This document shows positions 1-7,887 of a stretch of DNA of 59,432 nucleotides, one piece after another. Source of the stretch: Flaviflexus sp. (GTDB taxonomy: Bacteria; Actinomycetota; Actinomycetes; Actinomycetales; Actinomycetaceae); NCBI GenBank assembly GCA_030537635.1, contig JAUNVM010000010.1, positions 10,932 through 70,363 on the forward strand, given 5' to 3'. The notes beneath the pieces were generated by a model. The model was not told where the DNA came from. It made no database searches and saw only the letters and a list, made by a program, of their open reading frames with translations. How positions within the stretch are numbered: the first letter of the stretch is position 1; each line of letters begins with the position of its first letter. The position numbers were made by a program, and so were the translations under genes.

Positions 1-557
1 TCAAGCTCCTCGTCGACGATCGGGAAGTTGACGGAGACAAGCAGCTCCTCGTCGTCCAGATCGGTGGTGACACCCTCGGGCAGCTCGATGTCGCCGATGC
101 GAATCTGGGTGCCCTCTTCCTTGCCCTCGACGTCGATCTCGATGGCGGAGGGAATCGAGACAACATCGCATTCGATGAGAATCTCGAGGATTTCGGTGGT
201 GACCACGGTGCCCGGGGCGGGCTCGCCGACGGTGACGACCGGGACGGTGACCTCAACCATCTCACCGGCCTTAATGGACAGCAGGTCGACATGCTCGATG
301 TCCCAGGTGACGGGGTTGCGCTGCACGTCCTTGAGCAGGGTCAGCTGATCCTTGCCGTTCACCTTGACGGTGATAAGGGCGTTGGCGTTACCGCGCACGG
401 CGAGGAAGGTCTCGTGCCCATCAAGGGCAATGTGGGAGGTTTCGCCGGCCGCGCCGTAGACGACGGCGGGGATGAGACCCTCGCGACGCAGCTTGCGGGC
501 AGCGCCCTTGCCAAAGGAAGTGCGATCGGTGGTCTCTAGCTTGATGGAATCTACCAT
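1..557 (-). CDS. rplY: 50S ribosomal protein L25 (CTC/TL5 type), 3' end missing
   Basis: Binds 5S rRNA in the large ribosomal subunit. The reading frame opens with ATG at 557 and reads leftward without a stop to the window edge, giving about 185 residues. The N-terminal part (MVDSIKLETTDRTSFGKGAA, then a KLRREGLIPAVVYG segment) is the classic L25 5S-binding domain. An acidic, beta-rich C-terminal domain follows (LPEGVTTDLDDEELLVSV), as in the long CTC/TL5 form. It lies downstream of prs, from which a hairpin separates it, and the order glmU-prs-rplY is standard in actinobacteria. The C-terminus lies outside the window. Family call is firm. Confidence 0.93.
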   Translation of the reverse strand, partial: MVDSIKLETTDRTSFGKGAARKLRREGLIPAVVYGAAGETSHIALDGHETFLAVRGNANALITVKVNGKDQLTLLKDVQRNPVTWDIEHVDLLSIKAGEMVEVTVPVVTVGEPAPGTVVTTEILEILIECDVVSIPSAIEIDVEGKEEGTQIRIGDIELPEGVTTDLDDEELLVSVNFPIVDEEL

Positions 558-748
558 GATGGTCCTTTCGGTTCGGTCAGCCTCGAAGGCCAGGTGCCGA
601 AAGGCACAGGCCGCGTCGATAACGGAGTCATGCTCCCTCGCCGAGGCAACCGTCAGCTTACCCGCCTGCAAGCGCCTTGGAAAGTTCACGTGTCGAGGGT
701 CTCACCGCGCGCGGGGCGGATGAGAGGACCGAGCCGCGGCGGATAGGG

Positions 749-780
749 AAAGGCCGAGACCACGCATGGTCCCGGCCTTT
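749..780 (-). terminator. Hairpin between prs and rplY
   Basis: Inverted repeat aaaggccg/cggccttt extended by gaga-cca/tgg-tcc around a 4-nt loop, 20 bp past the prs stop. The downstream T-run on the minus strand is short (TTT), so it may be a weak or attenuating terminator that leaves some read-through into rplY. Confidence 0.6.
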
Positions 781-800
781 GCCGTAACTGGTTTGGCGGC

Positions 801-1781
801 CTAGTGCGCACCGTCGAACAGGCTGGTCACCGAGCCATCGTCGAAAACCTCTCGGATGGCGCGGGCGAGCACCGGGGAAATCGACAGGACGGTGAGGTTC
901 TTGAAGCGCTTTTCGCGCGGAATCGGCACCGTGTCGGTGATGACCACCTCGCGGGCGCCCGATTCGGACAGGCGCTTGACGGCCGGATCGGAGAGCACAC
1001 CGTGGGTGGCGGCCACGATGACATCCGCCGCTCCGGCGTCGAGAACGACGCGCACCGCCTCGGAAATGGTCCCACCGGTGTCGATGAGGTCATCGACGAG
1101 GATGCAGGTGCGGCCCTCAACATCGCCGACGACGCGGTTGGCGACGGCCAAATTGGGGCGGGAGATGTCGCGGGTCTTGTGGACGAAGGCGAGCGGGGTG
1201 CCGCCCAGACGGTCGGCCCACTGCTCGGCCACCCGGATGCGTCCAGCATCCGGCGAGACGACGCAGGTTTCATTGGGATCAATGCGGGTGCGCACATATT
1301 CCACGAGCGTGGGCATGGCCCACAGGTGATCGACCGGGCCGTCGAAGAAGCCCTGGGCCTGGGCGGCGTGCAGGTCCACGCTCATGATCCGATCCGCGCC
1401 GGCCTGGTGGTAGAGATCGGCGATGAGCCGGGCGGAGATGGGCTCGCGGCCCTTATGCTTCTTGTCCTGCCGAGCATACGGATAGAAGGGGGCGACCACG
1501 GTGATCCGCTTGGCCGAGGCGCGCTTGAGCGCATCGATCATGATGAGGGACTCCATGAGCCACTTGTTGACCGGCGGAGTGTGGGTTTGGATGACGAAGG
1601 CGTCGCAGCCGCGCACCGATTCGTCGTAGCGCACGTAGATCTCGCCGTTGGCAAAGTCGTAGGTGGTGGAGGGGAGGAGGTCAATGTCGAGACAGTTCGC
1701 CACATCCTCCGCCAAGTCCGGATGGCTTCGACCAGACACCACCACGAGGTGCTTGGCGCCGCTGGAGTGAATCCCTGTCAT
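801..1781 (-). CDS. prs: Ribose-phosphate pyrophosphokinase
   Basis: Makes PRPP from ribose 5-phosphate and ATP, for nucleotide, histidine, tryptophan and NAD synthesis. The 326 residues match the usual bacterial class I length. Visible motifs are the ATP/flexible-loop segment PFYPYARQDKKHKGREPISA, the PRPP-synthetase signature DLHAAQAQGFFDGPVDHL and the PRPP-binding loop ILVDDLIDTGGTI. It starts 15 nt after the glmU stop and is probably co-transcribed with it, linking UDP-GlcNAc and nucleotide-precursor supply as in Mycobacterium. Start ATG at 1781 aligns with the family N-terminus. Very secure. Confidence 0.97.
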   Translation of the reverse strand: MTGIHSSGAKHLVVVSGRSHPDLAEDVANCLDIDLLPSTTYDFANGEIYVRYDESVRGCDAFVIQTHTPPVNKWLMESLIMIDALKRASAKRITVVAPFYPYARQDKKHKGREPISARLIADLYHQAGADRIMSVDLHAAQAQGFFDGPVDHLWAMPTLVEYVRTRIDPNETCVVSPDAGRIRVAEQWADRLGGTPLAFVHKTRDISRPNLAVANRVVGDVEGRTCILVDDLIDTGGTISEAVRVVLDAGAADVIVAATHGVLSDPAVKRLSESGAREVVITDTVPIPREKRFKNLTVLSISPVLARAIREVFDDGSVTSLFDGAH

Positions 1782-1796
1782 AGTTTTTCCGATCCT

Positions 1797-2783
1797 TTAC
1801 CTGGGGGTGTTTTCTGGGGCGGTAATGGTTTCGTGGGCGAGGTCGGCAAAGGCAATTTCGGCGCCTTCGGCAACCTCGCAGTCGGTGAGCCGCACGAAGG
1901 GGCCCACGGTGGCGCCGGCGGCAATGGAGGTGGTGCCGGCCAAATAGCTGCCGGGTAGGATCCGGCAGTCGGGGGCGAAGGTCACGCCGACCTCCACCCA
2001 GGTGGCGTGCGGATCAACAATGGTGGCGCCCGCGCGCATGGCATCCTCGAGCAGCCGTCGATTCATTTCGCCGCGCAGGCGGGCCAGCTGCACCTTGTCA
2101 TTGACGCCCTCGACGAGCAGCGCGGAGGCTTCGAGGGAGCCGACCGGCAGACCGGAGGTGTAGGCGTATTCGATGACGTCGGTCAGGTACATCTCGCCCT
2201 GAGCATTGTCCGTGTCCACGCCGGCCAGCCCGGCGCGCAGCACCTCGGCGTCAAAGACGTAGATCGACGTGTTGATCTCGGAGATCTCTCGCTGGGCCTC
2301 GGTCGCATCCTTGTGTTCAACGATGGCGCAGGGGGTGCCGTTTTCGTCGCGACAGATTCTGCCATATCCCGTGGCGTCATCGACCCGGGCGGTGAGAATG
2401 GTGACCGCATTGCCCTCGTGGGCGGCAAAGAGGTCGGCGTAGATCTGCTCGGTGAGCAGCGGGGTGTCGGCCGCGGTGACGAGAACCGGTCCCTCGATCT
2501 CCCCGAGGGCCTCGAGTGCGCACCAGACGGCCCGGCCCGTTCCGGGAACATCATCCTGGTCAGCAATGATCGCCTCGGGGTCAACCTCGAGGGCGTGGGC
2601 GGCAACAAGATCGCGTTCGTGACGGACAACAACGGCAAGCCGGGCGGGATTCGTGGCCCGGGCGGCGGTGAGAACGTGGCCGAGGAGGGTGCGTCCGCAC
2701 ATCTCATGCAGCACTTTCGGGGTCTTCGACTTCATGCGAGTCCCCGCGCCTGCGGCGAGAACAATGACGGATGCCGGATTCAC
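1797..2783 (-). CDS. glmU: Short GlmU: UDP-GlcNAc pyrophosphorylase domain without the acetyltransferase domain
   Basis: Full-length GlmU (about 450-495 residues) acetylates GlcN-1-P and then couples it to UTP. This copy has 328 residues. The uridyltransferase domain is complete: LAAGAGTRMKSKTPKVLH (9-25), GTGRAV (81-86), AADTPLL (104-110, with Asp106), GYGR (139-142), GEMYLTD (196-202) and GVNDK (226-230). The left-handed beta-helix starts at about residue 250 but only two or three hexapeptide turns are present, so the acetyl-CoA site and catalytic His of the C-terminal domain are absent. Only 15 nt separate its stop from prs, so no frameshifted remnant can lie downstream. The uridyltransferase call is firm; the acetylation step must be done by another protein. 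Confidence 0.9.
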   Translation of the reverse strand: MNPASVIVLAAGAGTRMKSKTPKVLHEMCGRTLLGHVLTAARATNPARLAVVVRHERDLVAAHALEVDPEAIIADQDDVPGTGRAVWCALEALGEIEGPVLVTAADTPLLTEQIYADLFAAHEGNAVTILTARVDDATGYGRICRDENGTPCAIVEHKDATEAQREISEINTSIYVFDAEVLRAGLAGVDTDNAQGEMYLTDVIEYAYTSGLPVGSLEASALLVEGVNDKVQLARLRGEMNRRLLEDAMRAGATIVDPHATWVEVGVTFAPDCRILPGSYLAGTTSIAAGATVGPFVRLTDCEVAEGAEIAFADLAHETITAPENTPR

Positions 2784-2846
2784 GTCGCCTCCTTGGGATC
2801 TTCATCCCAGTGTAGTCGCTTGCGGGCACACGTTGGCCCGTCCGCG

Positions 2847-2917
2847 CTCCGCCCTCAGGGTTCGAACCTGAACTAAAGGCTTCAAAGGCCTCTGTGCTGC
2901 CATTACACCAGGGCGGA
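2847..2917 (-). tRNA. tRNA-Gln (anticodon TTG)
   Basis: On the minus strand a 71-nt cloverleaf can be folded. The acceptor stem is TCCGCCC/GGGCGGA, the D-arm GTGTAATGGCAGCAC, the anticodon arm GAGGC-CTTTGAA-GCCTT with TTG at the loop centre, and the T-arm CAGGTTCGAACCCTG. The discriminator base is G and CCA is not encoded. It lies just upstream of glmU on the same strand. A small hairpin (TGGCAC/GTGCCA, 2927-2939) lies before its 5' end. Confidence 0.95.
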
Positions 2918-3133
2918 ATCTGTGCGTGGCACGGTGCCAGTTTGCCAGCCTGGCCCACCTCATGGCAAAGCCTCAGCCCATTCCGGTCGTTGAGACCCCC
3001 CGCGAACCTCTCGGCCCCGTGTGCTCAGCCCGGGCCGCTCGCCCGGCCGGGGCTCAGCCCGGCCCCGCTAGCCTCGGCGCGCGAGTCTCGCCCCCCCCTC
3101 ATCTCTTCCGCCTCCGTCAGGACCCTCACTCCC

Positions 3134-3139
3134 TATACT
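3134..3139 (+). promoter_or_regulatory. -10 hexamer TATACT of the TetR gene, placed for a leaderless start
   Basis: TATACT ends 7 nt before the ATG at 3147, so transcription should begin at or within a base of the start codon. The G-run between them is too close to serve as a ribosome binding site. No clear -35 is visible. Confidence 0.55.
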
Positions 3140-3146
3140 TGGGGGT

Positions 3147-3854
3147 ATGACTGACGAGATCCTCCCCCGCCGCACCCGTATGCCCCGCAAGCAGCGCCGC
3201 CTCCAGCTCATCGAGATTGGCCGTGCGGCGTTTGCCCAGCGCGGCTACGACGGGACGTCGATCGAGGAAATCGCCACGGCCGCCGGGGTCTCCAAGCCGA
3301 TCATCTACGAGCACTTTGGCGGCAAGGAGGGGCTCTACCAGGTCATCGTCGACCGGGAGATCACTAGCCTCATCGACACCCTCGCCGATGCCATGCCGGA
3401 GGATTCGAGTCCGCGCCGGGCGCTCGAGGGCACCATCGTCACCCTCCTCGACTATCTCGAAACCCATCCCGATGGTCACCGGCTGCTTGCCCACCAGTCC
3501 CCCGCCGGGGTCTCCTCCGGCGTCTTTTCTCCCATCATGGGCGAGGTTGCCGAGCACCTCACCGCCATCATCGCCAAGCTCTTTGCCGGCCGCGGCTTCG
3601 ATCCGACCGCGGTGCGCCTCTACGGCCAGCTGCTTGGCGGCTCCGTCGCCCAGGTCGGCATGTGGTGGATCACCGAGCTCGAGGAAGCGGCAGCCGATCC
3701 CGAGATTGCCGCGCCGGATAAGAATGCGGTGGCTGCCCACACCGTCAACCTGCTGTGGAACGGCCTGCACCGCCTCGAGCGCCACCCCTCCCTCCACGGG
3801 CACGAGGCAGATGAGAAGACCGGCGACGAGGAACTGACCGGCAACGCCTCCTAG
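3147..3854 (+). CDS. TetR family transcriptional regulator
   Basis: A one-component repressor of 235 residues. The N-terminal DNA-binding domain is typical: an Arg/Lys-rich lead, RLQLIEIGRAAFAQRGYDGT, then the helix-turn-helix IEEIATAAGVSKPIIYEHFG. The C-terminal half is the helical ligand and dimer domain, with a WWITELEEAAAD segment. The C-terminal tail is acidic. A TetR gene also flanks glmU in Mycobacterium (Rv1019), so this may be the conserved neighbour. Its likely targets are itself or the ABC exporter 255 bp downstream, since three copies of a 10-mer lie between them. The ligand is unknown. Confidence 0.88.
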   Translation: MTDEILPRRTRMPRKQRRLQLIEIGRAAFAQRGYDGTSIEEIATAAGVSKPIIYEHFGGKEGLYQVIVDREITSLIDTLADAMPEDSSPRRALEGTIVTLLDYLETHPDGHRLLAHQSPAGVSSGVFSPIMGEVAEHLTAIIAKLFAGRGFDPTAVRLYGQLLGGSVAQVGMWWITELEEAAADPEIAAPDKNAVAAHTVNLLWNGLHRLERHPSLHGHEADEKTGDEELTGNAS

Positions 3855-3951
3855 CCGCTACCCGCACGCGGGTCCACGGCCTGAGCCCGACGCCTAGGCC
3901 TGACGGCTGCCCCACATCCAGACCCCGGGGAGTTATCCCCACCGCGGGAGG

Positions 3952-3984
3952 CTACCTCACCGGCTCGCAGAGAAGGTGAGGTAG
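3952..3984. repeat. Inverted pair of the 10-mer GGTGAGGTAG
   Basis: CTACCTCACC at 3952-3961 and GGTGAGGTAG at 3975-3984 form perfect 10-bp arms around a 13-nt spacer, between the TetR gene and the ABC exporter. The arrangement fits an operator or a hairpin after the TetR gene. Confidence 0.6.
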
Positions 3985-4063
3985 GTGGCCGCTCCGCCTC
4001 AGCACTATCCGCCCGCGTGGGTGGCGCAGAACAAACTACATATTGCGCGGCCGCCGGATATGC

Positions 4064-4073
4064 GGTGAGGTAG
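4064..4073 (+). repeat. Third copy of GGTGAGGTAG before the ABC exporter
   Basis: A direct copy of the 10-mer seen at 3952-3984, located 35 bp before the ATPase start. Its recurrence suggests a protein-binding site rather than only a terminator. Confidence 0.5.
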
Positions 4074-4108
4074 AGCTAGCGAGAAGACTGAACGCGGTCA
4101 CAGGAAGG

Positions 4109-5092
4109 ATGATGGTGTTACAGATTGAGGATTTGCACAAGTCCTTCGGCGAAATCAAGGCGCTTAATGGGATGAGCTTTACCGCCCGGGAGGGCGAGCT
4201 CTTTGGTTTCGTGGGCTCCAACGGCGCGGGCAAAACCACGGCTATGAGGGCAATTTTGGGAGTGATGAGCCCCGATAGTGGGCGGGTGACCTGGAAGGGT
4301 GAGCCGCTGACCTTCGAGGACCGGCAGAACATCGGGTACATGCCCGAGGAGCGCGGGCTTTATCCGAAGATGAAGGTGGCAGATCAGCTCATCTACCTGG
4401 CCCGCCTGCACGGCATGGACAAAAATGAGGCGGAACGGGCCATGGAGTATTGGACCGAGCGCCTCGGCATTGATTCGCGCCGCGAGGATGCGGTGCAAAA
4501 GCTCTCGCTTGGTAATCAGCAGCGCTGCCAGCTGGCCGCCGCCCTCGTCTCCCAACCGGATCTGCTCGTCCTTGACGAACCATTCTCGGGCCTGGACCCG
4601 GTCGCCGTGGACGTCATGAGTGACGTGCTGCGTGAGCGGGCCCGCGATGGCGCCACCGTCATCTTCTCCTCCCACCAGCTCGAGCTCGTGGAAAAGCTGT
4701 GCGATCGGGTGGGTATTGTCTCGCGCGGCCGCATCGTTGCCGAGGGCACGATCGATGAGCTGCGCACTTCCGACACCGTCGACTACGAGATCACGGTGTC
4801 CGGCACCCCGGACTTCGCCGCGGCCGGCCTCAGCGCCCGCCGCGAGGGCGAGGATAGCTGGCTGGTGACAATTGATCCGGCCGACGTGGAGGCCGAGCAG
4901 CGCGCCCTTAAGGTGGCGCAGGCCGCCGGCCCGGTGCACGAGTTCCGGCGGATGCGCCCGCACCTGACCGAACTATTCCGCGGCGTCGTTTCCTCCGATC
5001 CGGCTCCCGAGCCGGAGAAGTCCGAGGAGAAGCGCTCGGGCCTGGCCAAGCTGTTCAACGTCAAGCTCTTTGGAAAGCGGGGAGACAAGTGA
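4109..5092 (+). CDS. ABC-2 exporter ATP-binding protein (NatA-like)
   Basis: The ATPase of a two-gene exporter, 327 residues. It carries a Walker A (GSNGAGKTTAM), Q-loop region (IGYMPEERGLYPKM), the signature LSLGNQQR typical of the NatA/YhaQ group, Walker B (LLVLDEPFSGLDP) and the switch His (FSSHQLE). A C-terminal extension of about 100 residues ends in a basic tail. The strong AGGAAGG at 4102-4108 sits immediately before ATGATGGTG, so translation may start at 4109, 4112 or the GTG at 4115; the last has the best spacing. The stop overlaps the permease start (GTGA). Substrate is unknown; Na+, peptide and drug exporters all occur in this group. Confidence 0.9.
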   Translation: MMVLQIEDLHKSFGEIKALNGMSFTAREGELFGFVGSNGAGKTTAMRAILGVMSPDSGRVTWKGEPLTFEDRQNIGYMPEERGLYPKMKVADQLIYLARLHGMDKNEAERAMEYWTERLGIDSRREDAVQKLSLGNQQRCQLAAALVSQPDLLVLDEPFSGLDPVAVDVMSDVLRERARDGATVIFSSHQLELVEKLCDRVGIVSRGRIVAEGTIDELRTSDTVDYEITVSGTPDFAAAGLSARREGEDSWLVTIDPADVEAEQRALKVAQAAGPVHEFRRMRPHLTELFRGVVSSDPAPEPEKSEEKRSGLAKLFNVKLFGKRGDK

Positions 5093-6261
5093 CCACCGGA
5101 CTCATCATTCAGCGCGAATTCCGCGCCCAGATTAAGAGCAAGTCCTTCATCTGGTCCACCGCTATTACCTGCCTGATCATCATCGCCGCCGGCCTTGTCT
5201 TTCACATTTTCTCCGGCAAAGACGGTGACGAGGCCGAGGAGGGGCCCACGATTGCGGTAACCGAGCAGGCCTCCGTGCTCACCGAAACTCTTGAATCGCT
5301 CGGCGCCACCGTCATCGAGGCCTCTGATCCGCGGGAGGCCGCCGAAGAGGAGGAGGTGGATGCCGCGCTTGACGGCGATCCCACCGCGCTCACCATCTAC
5401 CTGGAAGATTCCAGCGATCCGGCCGATGTTCGGCCGTTCATTGAGAACGCCGCCACCGGCTACGTCGTCACCCGGGAGCTGGGCGAGCAGGCCTCGGCCG
5501 AGCTGTCCCAAATGCTGGCGCAGGCCGGAAACCCGCAGGTGGTCGGCCTGGATGATGAGGAAATGGAGGAGAATGTGGATCCCATCCTCCTGGCGTTCGG
5601 CTTTGCCACGCTCGTCCTCACCTACATGGCAATCGTCATGTCGATTTCCATGCTCTCCATCGGCATCGTCGAGGAGAAGGCCTCCCGGATCGTCGAGATC
5701 CTCCTCGCCACCGTCAAGCCCCGCCAGCTGCTGCTGGGGAAGGTGCTTGGCCTGGGGATCACCATTCTTCTCATGGTGGCGAGCTATCTCATCTCCGCGG
5801 TGATCGCCGCCACCATCGCCGGCATCCTCCCCGAGATCGCCGTGGATAAGTCCATGTGGCTCGCCATCGCCACCTCGGTGGTGTGGATTCTGCTCGGCTT
5901 CTTCATGTTCGCCATGCTCACCGGCGGCCTCGCGTCCACGGTGTCGCGGCAGGAGGAGCTTGGAGCGGTCACCACCCCGCTCGTCATGCTCAGCCTCATC
6001 CCGTTCTATCTCGGCTTCTTCCTCGTGCCGACGATGCCGGATGCTCTGGTGACAAAAATCCTGTCCTTCATTCCCCTGTTCGCACCGTTTATGATGCCGG
6101 TGCGGGCGGCCTTCGGAATGGCAGCCTGGGAGCCGCTGCTCGCCATGGTCCTGTGCGTGGCCTCGATTCCGCTGCTCGCGGCCCTGGCCGGAAAGATCTA
6201 CCAGCGGTCGATTCTGCGCACCGGCGAGCGGGTGAAGATCACGCAGGCGTTGCGCGGCTAG
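5089..6261 (+). CDS. ABC-2 type permease (NatB-like)
   Basis: Membrane partner of the preceding ATPase, 390 residues. It has one N-terminal membrane helix (about 20-38), an acidic extracytoplasmic domain (about 40-165) and five or six helices in the C-terminal half. The segment GIVEEKASRIVEILLATVKP is the hallmark of the ABC-2/NatB group and precedes the second helix pair. The GTG start at 5089 overlaps the ATPase stop by 4 bp, so the genes are translationally coupled. The 3' end overlaps the convergent marR-type gene by 23 bp. Confidence 0.88.
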   Translation: MTTGLIIQREFRAQIKSKSFIWSTAITCLIIIAAGLVFHIFSGKDGDEAEEGPTIAVTEQASVLTETLESLGATVIEASDPREAAEEEEVDAALDGDPTALTIYLEDSSDPADVRPFIENAATGYVVTRELGEQASAELSQMLAQAGNPQVVGLDDEEMEENVDPILLAFGFATLVLTYMAIVMSISMLSIGIVEEKASRIVEILLATVKPRQLLLGKVLGLGITILLMVASYLISAVIAATIAGILPEIAVDKSMWLAIATSVVWILLGFFMFAMLTGGLASTVSRQEELGAVTTPLVMLSLIPFYLGFFLVPTMPDALVTKILSFIPLFAPFMMPVRAAFGMAAWEPLLAMVLCVASIPLLAALAGKIYQRSILRTGERVKITQALRG

Positions 6262-6781
6262 CCTCGAACGGGCCGAGCAGCGCCTTAAGCAGTCGCGCCA
6301 GCTCGGTCCGCTCAGCCGGCGGCATATGCGCGATCATCTTCTTCTCCAGATCGAGCAGGTCCGTCATGGCGGCATCGACGCGGGCAATCCCCTCGGGGGT
6401 TGCCCGCACGTATTTCACCCGGCGATCCGACTCATCCCCGGCGCGCATGGCATAACCCCGCTCCACCATGCAGTTGATTCGGTGGGTGAGGGTTCCAGAC
6501 GGCACCATGAGCTCAGCCATGACCTTCGAGGGCGGCAGCTGGTAGGGGGCGCCGGCGCGGCGCAGCAGCGAGAGCATCTCAAATTCCCACTGCTCGAGGC
6601 CGTGGGCGGCAAAGGCCTTCGAACGCACCCGATCCAGGTGCTTGGACAGGCGCAGCAGGCGGGAAAAGACGGCGAGCGGGGCAAGATCGACATCTCCGCG
6701 CTCCCGACGCCAGGCCGCAATAATCTCATCGACCTCATCGACCTCGCCGGTCATTCCCGGCGCCACATCCCGCTTCTTCAC
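6239..6781 (-). CDS. MarR family transcriptional regulator
   Basis: A winged-helix regulator of 180 residues. Recognition helix and wing are visible in VPSGTLTHRINCMVERGYAM followed by DESDRRVKYVRATPEG, with the dimer helices at both ends. The start is GTG at 6781, with GGTGGGG just upstream. An acidic N-terminal extension of about 30 residues precedes the usual fold. The gene converges on the ABC-2 permease and overlaps its end. It could control the exporter or the downstream hydrolase; nothing in the sequence decides this. Confidence 0.87.
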   Translation of the reverse strand: MKKRDVAPGMTGEVDEVDEIIAAWRRERGDVDLAPLAVFSRLLRLSKHLDRVRSKAFAAHGLEQWEFEMLSLLRRAGAPYQLPPSKVMAELMVPSGTLTHRINCMVERGYAMRAGDESDRRVKYVRATPEGIARVDAAMTDLLDLEKKMIAHMPPAERTELARLLKALLGPFEASRATPA

Positions 6782-6876
6782 ATCCCCACCCTATAAGGCG
6801 CACCGCATCGACACCATAGTCTGTTCCAGCCGGGCGCGCCCTCACGCCCCCGTGCCGCTCCGCCCGCCGGGATCGG

Positions 6877-7821
6877 TCAGCTCGCCGGCCCGGCACCCGG
6901 CTCCCGACCGGCGTCCTCACCCACGGTGGCGAGCAGGTCAACGAGATAGGCGAGGCCGATGGCGCGGTGGCCCTCTTGTGTGGGGTGGAACAGTTCGTCG
7001 ATGGCCCCGGAGCGGTGAATCATCTCCGGATCCCAGAATTGACCGGTGTCCACCAGGGAGATCCCGCCGAGCTCAGAATCAAGACCGGACACGAGCTCAG
7101 CCAGGCGAGCATTCCACTCCTCGTAGGCCTCGGTCATCTCCCGGCCCGCCAGATAACTACCGATGGTGTAGTCGGGGCTGACCACCGGCGGATAGGTGAC
7201 GACGTGGATACGAGCATCGCTGTTCGCACGCACGGCGCGAATGGCGCGCTCCTCGCCGACCATCACCTCATCCATCTCGGTGCGCACCCGGTCAAGGGCC
7301 GATTGACATCCGGTCTCATCCGGCAGGGCAAAACAGCGGGCGGCCACGTCCACGAAACCCACATCATTGCCACCCGCGGTGAGGAAAATATCGGTGGCCC
7401 CGCCCACCTCATCAACCTGGGCGGGCAAGGTGGCGGTGCACCCCACCGTGGCCCGATGATTATCGATCTCGATCGAGGTGGCGATGGGGGCGGCGATGCC
7501 GGGATCGCAGAAGAAGGCGGCGTGGGCGGCCGCCTCAAGAAGATCAATGCGTCCGGCGAGGTCCACCTGGTGATACTGCTCGTGAATTCTGCGCTCCCGG
7601 GTGAGATGGCTGAGGTGGGCGCCGGCGCAGGCCACATTGCGCGCGGAAGAACCCGTATGTTTAGCCGCAAAATCAAGGGCGGAGGCGGGTGAGCGGCGGC
7701 AAACACGGTCCTCATAGGCTCCACCGCCCAATCCCGATCCGTAAGAATCACCAATCTGGACGAGGTTAAGCTGCAGCCCCGACAGGAGAGCCGCCGCAAT
7801 AAGAATCGCCAGTTCGTTCAT
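6877..7821 (-). CDS. SGNH/GDSL-type hydrolase, probably secreted
   Basis: A serine esterase/lipase-type enzyme of 314 residues. The nucleophile block is QIGDSYGSG (Ser26), the oxyanion block TAGGNDVGF has GGND at 150-153, and the C-terminal IDELFHPTQEGH supplies the catalytic His279. A short hydrophobic N-terminus (residues 4-18) looks like a signal or anchor segment placed unusually close to the nucleophile. Six or more cysteines (41, 65, 105, 128, 163, 172) suit disulfides in an exported SGNH lipase such as those of Streptomyces. Divergent from the molybdopterin oxidoreductase. Substrate unknown. Confidence 0.85.
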   Translation of the reverse strand: MNELAILIAAALLSGLQLNLVQIGDSYGSGLGGGAYEDRVCRRSPASALDFAAKHTGSSARNVACAGAHLSHLTRERRIHEQYHQVDLAGRIDLLEAAAHAAFFCDPGIAAPIATSIEIDNHRATVGCTATLPAQVDEVGGATDIFLTAGGNDVGFVDVAARCFALPDETGCQSALDRVRTEMDEVMVGEERAIRAVRANSDARIHVVTYPPVVSPDYTIGSYLAGREMTEAYEEWNARLAELVSGLDSELGGISLVDTGQFWDPEMIHRSGAIDELFHPTQEGHRAIGLAYLVDLLATVGEDAGREPGAGPAS

Positions 7822-7873
7822 AATTCCAGACTAAATGCCGCTTTAAAGAATCGCGAACACTGAAACAACAGGG

Positions 7874-7879
7874 TAGACT
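7874..7879 (+). promoter_or_regulatory. -10 hexamer TAGACT before the YdeP-type gene
   Basis: TAGACT ends 8 nt before the ATG at 7888, so the 5' leader would be at most a base or two. A weak AAGG (7880-7883) is also present. Confidence 0.45.
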
Positions 7880-7887
7880 AAGGTCCT

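Noticed and set aside
1781..1797. Possible frameshifted remnant of the GlmU acetyltransferase domain
   Set aside because: Only 15 nt separate the glmU stop and the prs start; there is no room for the missing ~130 residues.
3135..3148. ATACTTGGGGGTAT at the TetR start resembling a CsoR-type operator
   Set aside because: Only the outer bases are symmetric and it contains the -10 hexamer and start codon; the likeness to the true palindrome at 42630 is probably coincidental.
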